Of a DNA stretch of 64,000 nucleotides, positions 43,394-50,954 are shown in pieces. The notes under the pieces were generated by a model. It was given only the letters and a program-made list of their open reading frames with translations, ran no database searches and was not told the origin of the DNA. This DNA is from Amycolatopsis sp. 195334CR. Its GTDB lineage: Bacteria; Actinomycetota; Actinomycetes; Mycobacteriales; Pseudonocardiaceae. Numbering within the stretch: the first letter of the stretch is position 1; each line of letters opens with the position of its first letter. The stretch lies in NCBI RefSeq assembly GCF_017309385.1, contig NZ_JAFJMJ010000001.1, forward strand, positions 372,001 through 436,000, read 5' to 3'. The position numbers and the translations under genes are program-made.

Positions 43394-46123
43394 TCACCGC
43401 GCGATGCGGAGGCCGTCCGGTCGCGGCACGCGCAGCAGTTCCTCGATCTCGGCCGCCGCCGGGTCCTGCCGTTGGAGCGCGAGTTCGTGTGCCCGCCGCC
43501 AGGCCTCCACCGCCGAATCGGGTTCCCCGGCGGCGACCAGCTGGTGCCCGAGCGCCACCCGCAGCACCACCGCCCGGGCAGTGGCCTGCGTGGCTTCGGT
43601 GGCCTCCACCGCGTCCCGGTAGGCCGCGACCGCCGAAGCGTGGTCCCCGCTGGCGACGTGCACCAGCGCGATCGTCTCCAACCCGGCGACCAGCCGGGAA
43701 AGTTCGCCGAGGGCGCGGAACTCGTCGGCCGCGCGCTCCGCGGCGACGAGTGCCTCGGCGTAGCGGCCGAGGCCGGTGAGGGCGTCGGCGTGGTTGTTCA
43801 GCGCCATCGCCGCGGTGATCAGGTCCTGCTGAGCGAAGCTGAGCTGCCTGGACCGGTCCGCGGTCTCGGCCGCCTCGCCGTAGCGTCCGGCGTGGTTGTA
43901 GGTCGAGCTGAGGTTGAGCAGGGAAGTCGCCTGCTGGCGCGTGTCACCCAGCTTCTCGAAGATGCGCAGGGCGCGAAGGCCCAGCGCGAGATCGTCGTCG
44001 GCGCCGCGGAAAACGCTGTACGCGATCTGCAATCCGTTGCAACACCTGGCTTCCAGGTACTCGTCGCCCAGTTCGACCGCGTAGGCGAGCGCGGCTTCGT
44101 AGGCGTCCATCAGGTGCTGGTAGCTGCCGCGCAGGTGGAAGTACTGCCAGCACAACTGCGCCAGCACGATCGCCGGCCGCCGGCCGCCGTGGCCCCCGAG
44201 CACCAGCGCCAGCAGGGTGTCGCGTTCGGTGTCGCACCACTCCACCGCCGCCCGGCGATCGGCGAACTCCAGCGGGGTGACCCCCTCGACCGGCGGGCCC
44301 ATCGGCAGGCGGTGCGGGACACCGGTGAGGTGGGCATGCGCCTGCTCCGCGGTCCGCACGTACCAGTCGACGAGCCGGGTCTCCGCCGCCTGCTCCTCAG
44401 CCGGTTCGCGGTCGAGTTCGCGGGCGAACTCCCGGAGGAGGTCGTGCAGTTCGTACCGGTCGCCGCCGCGTTGTTCGAGCATGCTGGCGGAAACCAGCTG
44501 CCGCAGCACCGAAGGCGCCGAGGCCGGCGGGACCCCGGCGAGCGCGGCGACGGCTTCGGCGGCGATGTCGGTGCCGGGGAACACCCCGAGCAGCCGGAAC
44601 ACCCGCGCGGCTTCCGGGGAGAGCGCCCGGTAGGACCAGTCGAACACCGCCCGCAGATCGGTGGACACGTCGTCGTCGAGCGACAGCGCCGCCAACCGGC
44701 TCGGGCGCGCACGCAGTTCCCCGACCAGCCGGCGCAGCGACCACTCCGGCCGCAGCACGGCCTGTTCCGCGGCGAGGCGGACGGCCAGCGGCAGCCGGGC
44801 GCACAGCTCGACCAGTTCCAGCGCCGCTTCCCGTTCCCGGCCGACGCGGCCCGCCCCGAGCACGCTGCCCAGCAGGATCAGCGCTTCCGGCGGGGAAAGC
44901 AGGTCCAGCGCCAGTAGTGCGGCGCCTTCGCGGACGGACAGGCTGCGCAACTGGCCGCGGCTGGTGATCAGCACGAGCGAGTCGCTGCCGGGCAGCAGCG
45001 GGCGGACCTGCTCGGCGTCCTTGGCGTTGTCCAGCAGCACCAGCACCCGCTGGCCGTCGAGCTGGCTCCGCAGCAGCGCCGCGCGCTCCGCGAGGTCGTG
45101 CGGGATCCGGTCGGTGGCCACGCCCAGCGCGCGGAGCAGCGATTCGAGTGCGTCGTGCGGGCTCAGCGGTGAACCGGGGCCGTACCCGCGCAGGTTCAGG
45201 TACAGCTGGCCGTCCGGGAACAGGTGCTTGACCCGGTGCGCCCAGTGCACGGCCAGCGTGGTCTTGCCGATCCCGCCCGCGCCGTCGATCGCGGAGATCA
45301 CGATGGGCCCGGCGCCGGTGACGTCGAGGTCGCCGAGCAGGGCGCTCAACGACGCCAGTGCCGCTTCACGGCCGACGAAGCCGCGGATGTCCGGTGGCAG
45401 TTGCCGCGGGGTGGTCTGCCTCGGCGCCCCGGTGACCGCGCCCGCGAGGATGTCCTGGTGGAGGCCGCGCAGCTCCGGTCCGGGGTCGGCGCCCAGCGCG
45501 TCGGCGAGCCGTCGCCGGACGGTTTCGTAGTGGTCGAGCGCCTCGGCCTGGCGGCCACCACGCGCCAGCGCGAGCAGGTACTGGCCGTGCAGCCGTTCGT
45601 TGAAGGGGTGGTCCTGGCTCAGCTCGGCGATCCCGGGCAGGACGGCGGTGTGCCCGCCGAGGTCCAGCTGGTGGTCGTGGTGGTCGAGCCGGGCCGCGAA
45701 GTGCTCGTCCACCAGCGCGCGGCGGGCGTCGTCGAGCCAGGCCGTGTGCAGCCCGGCGAACGGCTCCCCCCGCCACAGCGCGAACGCCTTCTCGTGCTGC
45801 CCGGCCGCGACCGCGGTCCGGTACCGGTGCAGGTCGACCTGCTCCGGCGCGACGACCAGCCGGTAGCCGAGCGCGCCGCGCTCGATGACGTCGGCGCCGA
45901 GCACCTGGCGCAACCTGGACAGGTAGCTCCGGAGCGTGCCCGCCGCCCCGAACGGCGGTTCGCCGCCCCAGACGCGTTCGACCAGCTGGTCCAGCGTCAC
46001 CGAGCGGTTCGCGTCGACCAGCAGCGCGGCGAGCACGCACTGGCGCCGCGCCGGGCCCAGCGCCACCACCTGGCCGTCCACCCTGGCGACGAGATCCCCG
46101 AGCACCTCGAATTCGACCGTCAT
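43394..46123 (-). CDS. SARP-type regulator with NB-ARC and TPR domains (AfsR/DnrI-like)
   Basis: 909 residues from the ATG at 46123, with GGGGAG 5 bases upstream; a start at 46168 is less likely. The winged helix (residues 1-95, TLRSYLSRLRQVLGADVIER) and BTAD (about 100-245) are followed by an NB-ARC ATPase with P-loop DGAGGIGKTTLA near residue 280 and VLVLLDNAKDAEQ. C-terminal TPR helices from about 600 include GLETIALVHVASGDHASAVA. Such proteins activate biosynthetic clusters by binding direct repeats. It is divergent from the precursor genes and convergent with the ABC pair, making it the probable cluster activator. Confidence 0.93.
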   Translation of the reverse strand: MTVEFEVLGDLVARVDGQVVALGPARRQCVLAALLVDANRSVTLDQLVERVWGGEPPFGAAGTLRSYLSRLRQVLGADVIERGALGYRLVVAPEQVDLHRYRTAVAAGQHEKAFALWRGEPFAGLHTAWLDDARRALVDEHFAARLDHHDHQLDLGGHTAVLPGIAELSQDHPFNERLHGQYLLALARGGRQAEALDHYETVRRRLADALGADPGPELRGLHQDILAGAVTGAPRQTTPRQLPPDIRGFVGREAALASLSALLGDLDVTGAGPIVISAIDGAGGIGKTTLAVHWAHRVKHLFPDGQLYLNLRGYGPGSPLSPHDALESLLRALGVATDRIPHDLAERAALLRSQLDGQRVLVLLDNAKDAEQVRPLLPGSDSLVLITSRGQLRSLSVREGAALLALDLLSPPEALILLGSVLGAGRVGREREAALELVELCARLPLAVRLAAEQAVLRPEWSLRRLVGELRARPSRLAALSLDDDVSTDLRAVFDWSYRALSPEAARVFRLLGVFPGTDIAAEAVAALAGVPPASAPSVLRQLVSASMLEQRGGDRYELHDLLREFARELDREPAEEQAAETRLVDWYVRTAEQAHAHLTGVPHRLPMGPPVEGVTPLEFADRRAAVEWCDTERDTLLALVLGGHGGRRPAIVLAQLCWQYFHLRGSYQHLMDAYEAALAYAVELGDEYLEARCCNGLQIAYSVFRGADDDLALGLRALRIFEKLGDTRQQATSLLNLSSTYNHAGRYGEAAETADRSRQLSFAQQDLITAAMALNNHADALTGLGRYAEALVAAERAADEFRALGELSRLVAGLETIALVHVASGDHASAVAAYRDAVEATEATQATARAVVLRVALGHQLVAAGEPDSAVEAWRRAHELALQRQDPAAAEIEELLRVPRPDGLRIAR

Positions 46124-46233
46124 CCGTCTCCCCGCACTCGCTGCCCTGTATAGCCGCTCGTCGCTCACTCGCTCAAGCTCGCCCGCGCCACCACGCCCTG
46201 ATCAGGCGAAACAACGAAGACGCAAGGTTCGGA

Positions 46234-46256
46234 CATGCTCGCCCGAGCATGCTCGG
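46234..46256. promoter_or_regulatory. Palindrome/direct repeat ahead of the precursor genes
   Basis: CCGAGCATGCTCGG (46243-46256) is a perfect 14-bp palindrome, and CATGCTCG occurs twice (46234 and 46248, 14 bases apart). It lies in the 265-base gap between the SARP gene and the first precursor. It may be an activator site. The rest of the gap shows no gene. Confidence 0.4.
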
Positions 46257-46388
46257 CCCGTGCTGGTCCGGCACGGTACCGACCAGGGAGCCGATGATCC
46301 TGCGCTCTCGCGCTGACTCCCGAGCATTTCCCGCACCGCCCGGACCAGGCGACCCATCACACCCGGGACGAAAAGAAAGGAGGAAAGC

Positions 46389-46607
46389 ATGCACGACCTC
46401 GTTCGCACCTGGAAGGACCCCGAGTACCGGAATTCGCTCACCGCGATTCCGGCACATCCGGCAGGCCAGGCAGAACTGACCAAAATGGAATTGGCCGACG
46501 CCACCGCCGCGGTCGGCGGCACCAGCACCGTCGGCCTGTTGTGCGCGACGCTCATCACCATGCGGCCGTGGCCATGCAGTTTCGCGGTTCCCCATCAAGA
46601 AAGGTAG
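46389..46607 (+). CDS. Class II lanthipeptide precursor 1 (mersacidin-type leader)
   Basis: 72 residues with an excellent RBS (AAAGGAGGA, 46377-46385). The leader has LVRTWKDPEYR and AHPAG, as in the mersacidin leader (RSWKDP...NPAG), and ends in a GG site at 43-44. The predicted core is residues 45-72, starting TSTVGLLCATLITMRPWPC, with Cys 52 and 63. It differs from its three neighbours in having only two Cys, no C-terminal Cys and a charged PHQER end, so it may be a degenerate member or form a different ring pattern. Modified by LanM and exported by the C39 transporter of the same operon. Confidence 0.82.
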   Translation: MHDLVRTWKDPEYRNSLTAIPAHPAGQAELTKMELADATAAVGGTSTVGLLCATLITMRPWPCSFAVPHQER

Positions 46608-46613
46608 GCGAAA

Positions 46614-46832
46614 ATGTCGAATACGTTGGTTCGCGCGTGGAAGGACCCCGAATACCGCGAGGGTCTGCCCACCGCCCCGGCACATCCGGCCGGTGTCGCG
46701 GATCCGCAACGCCTCGAGTTGCACGACCTCGGGTTCGCCGGCGGTGCGGCGTTGAGTGGCGTCACGTGCGTCACCAAGACCTCCACCTTCACGATCCCCG
46801 CGTGGTGCGTGTTCTCACTGGCCATCTGCTGA
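46614..46832 (+). CDS. Class II lanthipeptide precursor 2
   Basis: 72 residues. The leader MSNTLVRAWKDPEYREGLPT continues through AHPAG to a GG at 43-44. The core (45-72) starts AALSGVTCVTKTSTFTIPAW and ends CVFSLAIC: Cys at 52, 65 and 72, with about eight Ser/Thr for dehydration. Its C-terminal half matches precursor 4 in the pattern T-x-T-[IL]-P-x2-C-x-F-[ST]-L-x2-C, so these two should share ring topology. It starts 6 bases after the stop of precursor 1. Confidence 0.87.
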   Translation: MSNTLVRAWKDPEYREGLPTAPAHPAGVADPQRLELHDLGFAGGAALSGVTCVTKTSTFTIPAWCVFSLAIC

Positions 46833-46851
46833 CCACAGTAAAGGAAACACC

Positions 46852-47076
46852 GTGAACCAAATCAGAGCCTGGAAGGACCCGGAGTACCGGGATTCCCTGT
46901 CCACCACCGAGCGGGCGGCGCTGGCCGCGAACCCCGCTGGGCCGATCCGGCTGGAGTTCTCCGATCTGGAGGCCGTCCAGGCGGGCACGCCCACCACGGT
47001 GCCGTGCTTCACCATCACCCTCAGCGTCGCCGCCTGCGGTGGCACCAAAGCGGTCGCCAGCATCGGCTGCTGCTGA
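46852..47076 (+). CDS. Class II lanthipeptide precursor 3
   Basis: 74 residues from a GTG with AAAGGAAA upstream. The leader begins MNQIRAWKDPEYRDSLSTTE, contains NPAG exactly as in mersacidin, and ends QAG at 43-45. The core (46-74) starts TPTTVPCFTITLSVAACGGT and closes with GCC. Cys at 52, 62, 73 and 74 with at least six Ser/Thr. The paired C-terminal Cys and mid-core CGG set it apart from precursors 2 and 4. Confidence 0.87.
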   Translation: MNQIRAWKDPEYRDSLSTTERAALAANPAGPIRLEFSDLEAVQAGTPTTVPCFTITLSVAACGGTKAVASIGCC

Positions 47077-47119
47077 ATCAGCGGAAATCCCCGAGTCAAC
47101 TCTGTTCTGAGGAGGAACA

Positions 47120-47347
47120 ATGAACATCGTCCGCGCTTGGAAGGACCCGGAATACCGGGCTCAGCTGGCCGAAGTCCCGACGCATCCGGCGGGGCTCCCG
47201 GAAATGGTCCGGGTCGAGCTGACCGAACTGGACGGAATCGCGGGCGCCGGTACCGAGACGGGTCTTTCGCTCGGGTGCTGCAACTCGTTCAAGACGTTCA
47301 CCACCACCCTGCCGATCATCTGCACCTTCACGCTGTCGGTCTGTTGA
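47120..47347 (+). CDS. Class II lanthipeptide precursor 4
   Basis: 75 residues from the ATG at 47120, behind GAGGAGG (47109-47115), the strongest RBS of the set together with that of precursor 1. The leader (MNIVRAWKDPEYRAQLAEVP, THPAG) ends AGAG at 41-44. The core (45-75) starts TETGLSLGCCNSFKTFTTTL and ends PIICTFTLSVC: Cys at 53, 54, 68 and 75 with about ten Ser/Thr. The C-terminal half matches precursor 2. A hairpin follows before lanM. Confidence 0.88.
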   Translation: MNIVRAWKDPEYRAQLAEVPTHPAGLPEMVRVELTELDGIAGAGTETGLSLGCCNSFKTFTTTLPIICTFTLSVC

Positions 47348-47360
47348 TGCTCGGTTGACG

Positions 47361-47403
47361 GACGGGCCTTCGGTGCGCAGCCGACGCGCGCCGAGGGCCC
47401 GTC
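47361..47403 (+). terminator. Hairpin between the precursors and lanM (attenuator)
   Basis: Arms GACGGGCCTTCGG (47361-47373) and CCGAGGGCCCGTC (47391-47403) pair over 13 positions with one G-U. There is no T-tract, so read-through is expected. It would make the precursors more abundant than the synthetase, or protect the precursor RNA. Confidence 0.65.
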
Positions 47404-47428
47404 CCCCGACGATTCTAGGAGAAACACC

Positions 47429-50400
47429 ATGTTGCTCAGCCCCGAGACGCCGTCGACCGGCGCCGATGACCTGCTCGCGTCCTGGCGGGCCGCACTGGAC
47501 CCCGGTGAGCGCGCGACCGCCGGAGCCGACCACGACCCGGCCGGGCTTCGCCGGCAGACCCGCTGGGCGGAATTGCTCGGCCCGGACGCCGGTGCGGTCG
47601 AAGCGGCGCTGGGCGCTTTGGGCCTGTCCCCGGCCGGACTGGCCGCTCTGCTCGGCACCGTTCCCCAGCCGGTCGAGGCCGGACTGCCCGATTGGGCGGT
47701 GACCACCGACACGGCGCTGTCGCGGTCGCGGACGAGCGAGGGTCCCCACCTCGCCGATCCCGCCAAGCTCGGCCTGCTCCGTCCCGTGGCGGAGGTGATC
47801 CGAGGGTTCCAGGCCGAACTGCACACGCGGCTCGGCGCACTGGTCGCCGACGGACCGGGCGCGCTGGCGAGCCTGCCGGAGTTGCTGGTCCGCGACTGGC
47901 CGCGTGAGGAACTGACGACTCTCGTGGTCCGCACCATGGTGCTGGAACTGAACGTCGCGCGGGTGGAGGAGCGGCTGCGCGGGGAAACCGCCGAGGACCG
48001 CTTCGCGCATTTCATCGGGATGATGGGCAGACCGGAGACACAAGCCGCGCTGTGGCAGGAGTACCCGGTGCTGCTGCGCATGGTGCACGACGAACTGACG
48101 GCGTGGTCGACCTCCCGGCACGAGTTCGTCCAGCGGCTGGTGGCCGATTTCGAGGAGCTCCCGGCACTGCTCCCCGGCCACCCCGAGCCCGGTGCCGTCC
48201 TGGAAGTGGGGTTCGGCGCCGGTGACCGGCACCGTGGGGGCCGCACGGTGGCCATCGTGCGCTTCGACCACGGCCGGGTGGTTTACAAACCGCGTTCGCT
48301 GGCGGTGGACCGCGAGTGGGCGAGCGTGCTGACCTGGTTCGCCGGGCAACGCCCACCGCACGACCTGCGCACCCCCGCCGTGCTGCTCGGCGACGGCTAC
48401 GGGTGGTCCGAGTTCGTCGAGCACGACGGCTGTGCCACCCCGGCCGAGGCGAGCGCGTTCTACTGGCGCACCGGGGCACTGCTCGCCCTGCTCCACGCCT
48501 TCTGCGCGAATGACGTGCACCTGGAGAACTTGATCGCGAACGGCGCGTACCCGGTGCTGATCGACCTGGAGTCCCTCTTCCACGGCGCCTTGCCGGCGCA
48601 CGAAGAGCAGGTGTGGGCCGATCCCGCGGCCGATCTGCTCACCAACGGCGTGCTGAGCATCGGCCTGCTGCCGAACAAGCTGATGGTCCGCGGCATGGAC
48701 GGCCCCCGCGTGCTCGAAACCAGCGCGGTGGCCGCCGACGGCGACGAGCAACCCTCGCTGCTGCCGGTCCCGGTGCCCGAGGCGGTCGGCACCGACGAGA
48801 TGCACTTCGTCGAGCGACACGTCTCCAGCGCGATGACCGCGGGCAACCGGCCCCACCTCGACGGGCGGCAACTCGATCCCTGCGACTACCGCGACGAGGT
48901 CGTCGCCGGGTTTTCCTGGGCGTACCGGGCCATCGTCGCCGACCGGGACAGCTGGTCCGCGGCGGACGGCCTCATCCGCCGGTTCCGGTCCGTCCCGCTC
49001 CGGCACATCGCCCGCGCCACCATGATCTACGTCCGGACGCTGCAAACCGCGCAGCACCCCGACTTCCTGCGCGACGCCATGGACCGCGAACTCGTCTACG
49101 CGAGGCTGGCCGTCGGTGCCGACGGGACCGGCCCGTGGGAACGACTCGTGCCCAGCGAGCTGGCCGACCTGCGGCGCGGTGACGTCCCGTTCTTCGAGGT
49201 CCGCTCCGGCACCCGGCACCTGTGGGACAGCACCGGGACGCTGATCGAGGACTACCTGCCGCAGGCGCCGGAAGAGCACGTGCTGCACCGCATCGCGGGC
49301 CTGGACGAGGACGACCTGGAGCGGCAGCTCAAGCTGATCCACCGCTCGTTCGATTCCCTGCAGGTCCAGCCCGTGCTCGGTGCGCTGAGCGGGATCCTGC
49401 CGCTGGACCGGGAACCGGTGACCGCGGAACAGGCCACCGACGAGGCGGTTCGCCTCGCCGAGGAGCTGTGCGCCGAAGCGATCGGGGCTCCCGGTGAAGC
49501 GGGCTGGGTCGTGCTGAACTTCATCGACGAGCGGGTCTGGCAGGTCGGCAGCGCGCCGATGGACCTGTACTCCGGTGTGCCCGGCATCGGCCTGTTCCTC
49601 TCCGCGGCCGCCGCCGTGACCGGCGCGGGCCACCTCGTCGACTACGCCGAGCGGACCGCCGACCGCGTGGCCGACTACACCCGGCGCACCACCGACCACA
49701 TCCTGCGCGAGGTCGCCAAGAACTCGGCCCTCCGCGACGGGCTGACCCGGCATGCCGACCCCGGCGTGTTCGGCCCGGCCGGCTCGTTGATCTACTACCT
49801 CAGCCACGCCGGGGCCTGGCTGGAACGGGCGGATCTGCTCGACGCCGCCGAGCACGGGCTCGACCTGCTTCACCGGCACCTGGCCCACGACCAGAAGCTC
49901 GACGTGATCGGTGGTGGCGCCGGGGCGATACTGGCCGCGCTGGCTCTGCACCGGGTGCGCCCGGCCGGCGGTGCGCTGGCGGTGGCCGAAGCGGCCGCCG
50001 AAAGCCTGCTCGCCCGGCAGACCACCGACGGCGGCTGGCCGTCCCCGCTGGGCCCGCGACCGCTGCTGGGGATGTCCCACGGCGCGAGCGGCATCCTGAG
50101 CGCGCTGACCGCACTACACGCGGCCGCTCCTCGCCCGGAGTACGCCACCGCCATCGCGAATGCCCTGCGCTACGAGCACGGCCTGTTCGACGCGTCCGCG
50201 AGCAACTGGCCTGATCTGCGACCGCTGGACATGGGCGGCAGTGGTGGGTGCATGGTCGCGTGGTGCCACGGTGCACCGGGGGTCGGGTTCAGCAGGCTGG
50301 CGCTGCTCCGTCAGCGTGCCTCCTTCGCCGGGACCGCCGTGGCTCCGCTGCTGGACCAGGCGGCCGCCGATCTCGAGGCCGCCGTCGTGTCCACCGAGGC

Positions 50401-50734
50401 CGCGCACTACCTGCCGGGCGGCGGATTCGGCAGTTCGGGCAACAACTGCCTGTGCCACGGCGATCTCGGGAATCTCGAGTTCCTGTTGGCGGCCGCCCGG
50501 CACGTCGGTGACGTGGACGCCGAGCAGCGGCACCTCCGTGCGGTCCGTGCCCTGTGCGAACGCGCGACCCACTCCGGCTGGGCCACCGGCCAGCTGCCGG
50601 CCGAGGCACTGCCCGGGTTGATGTACGGCCGGGCGGGGATCGGCTACGCCCTGCTTCGCGTCGCCGCACCCGGCCGGGTCCCCTCGCTGCTCGAACTCGA
50701 AGCGCCCCGGTCGGAGCACGTCGATGAACGCTGA
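47429..50734 (+). CDS. lanM: Class II lanthipeptide synthetase LanM
   Basis: 1101 residues; ATG at 47429 with AGGAG 7 bases upstream. The N-terminal dehydratase (DUF4135) has VVYKPRSLAVD and HAFCANDVHLENLIANGAYP...IDLES (around 355-385), which phosphorylates and eliminates Ser/Thr. The C-terminal LanC-like cyclase starts near 720 (LYSGVPGIGLFLSAAA) and keeps its zinc ligands C946 (AWCHGAPG), C1009 and H1010 (NNCLCHGDLGN). All catalytic parts are present, so it should make lanthionine or methyllanthionine rings in all four precursors. It is the only synthetase gene here. Its last 11 bases overlap the next small gene. Confidence 0.96.
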   Translation: MLLSPETPSTGADDLLASWRAALDPGERATAGADHDPAGLRRQTRWAELLGPDAGAVEAALGALGLSPAGLAALLGTVPQPVEAGLPDWAVTTDTALSRSRTSEGPHLADPAKLGLLRPVAEVIRGFQAELHTRLGALVADGPGALASLPELLVRDWPREELTTLVVRTMVLELNVARVEERLRGETAEDRFAHFIGMMGRPETQAALWQEYPVLLRMVHDELTAWSTSRHEFVQRLVADFEELPALLPGHPEPGAVLEVGFGAGDRHRGGRTVAIVRFDHGRVVYKPRSLAVDREWASVLTWFAGQRPPHDLRTPAVLLGDGYGWSEFVEHDGCATPAEASAFYWRTGALLALLHAFCANDVHLENLIANGAYPVLIDLESLFHGALPAHEEQVWADPAADLLTNGVLSIGLLPNKLMVRGMDGPRVLETSAVAADGDEQPSLLPVPVPEAVGTDEMHFVERHVSSAMTAGNRPHLDGRQLDPCDYRDEVVAGFSWAYRAIVADRDSWSAADGLIRRFRSVPLRHIARATMIYVRTLQTAQHPDFLRDAMDRELVYARLAVGADGTGPWERLVPSELADLRRGDVPFFEVRSGTRHLWDSTGTLIEDYLPQAPEEHVLHRIAGLDEDDLERQLKLIHRSFDSLQVQPVLGALSGILPLDREPVTAEQATDEAVRLAEELCAEAIGAPGEAGWVVLNFIDERVWQVGSAPMDLYSGVPGIGLFLSAAAAVTGAGHLVDYAERTADRVADYTRRTTDHILREVAKNSALRDGLTRHADPGVFGPAGSLIYYLSHAGAWLERADLLDAAEHGLDLLHRHLAHDQKLDVIGGGAGAILAALALHRVRPAGGALAVAEAAAESLLARQTTDGGWPSPLGPRPLLGMSHGASGILSALTALHAAAPRPEYATAIANALRYEHGLFDASASNWPDLRPLDMGGSGGCMVAWCHGAPGVGFSRLALLRQRASFAGTAVAPLLDQAAADLEAAVVSTEAAHYLPGGGFGSSGNNCLCHGDLGNLEFLLAAARHVGDVDAEQRHLRAVRALCERATHSGWATGQLPAEALPGLMYGRAGIGYALLRVAAPGRVPSLLELEAPRSEHVDER

Positions 50735-50954
50735 CGAAGGCGCGGCGGCGCTGTTCCGGGCGGAGGCGCTCGAGGCCATGAACCCCCCGCACGAACCGGA
50801 TCGCGTGGAGGACCGGCTGCGGCTGCCCCGGTGGCCGGTCCTCGTTTCGCTGCTCTCGCTGGGGTTGCTGATCACCGGCAGCCTGCTGACGCGCGTTCCC
50901 GTGTCCGGTGTGGACGAACCGCTGCTGTTCGCGATGCTCGGGTGGGGGTCATGA
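50724..50954 (+). CDS. 76-residue membrane protein resembling the anchor of an NHLM/HlyD adaptor
   Basis: The sequence LFRAEALEAMNPPHEPDRVEDR and WPVLVSLLSLGLLITGSLL resembles the first 60 residues of NHLM-type HlyD export adaptors (LFR-x-EALE, a short Pro-rich segment, then one membrane helix). Only the cytoplasmic start and the helix remain; the coiled coil and barrel are missing. It overlaps lanM by 11 bases and the exporter start as ATGA (50951-50954), so translation is coupled. It is either a worn-down adaptor or a small stand-alone subunit of the exporter. Confidence 0.75.
   Translation: MNADEGAAALFRAEALEAMNPPHEPDRVEDRLRLPRWPVLVSLLSLGLLITGSLLTRVPVSGVDEPLLFAMLGWGS

Noticed and set aside
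46173..47127. Minus-strand short ORFs across the precursor region
   Set aside because: Each lies exactly opposite a precursor, lacks an RBS, and has no leader or core pattern.
47096..50080. About 990-codon open frame on the minus strand opposite lanM and precursor 4
   Set aside because: Antisense shadow. The plus strand has RBSs, conserved leader motifs and full LanM active sites.
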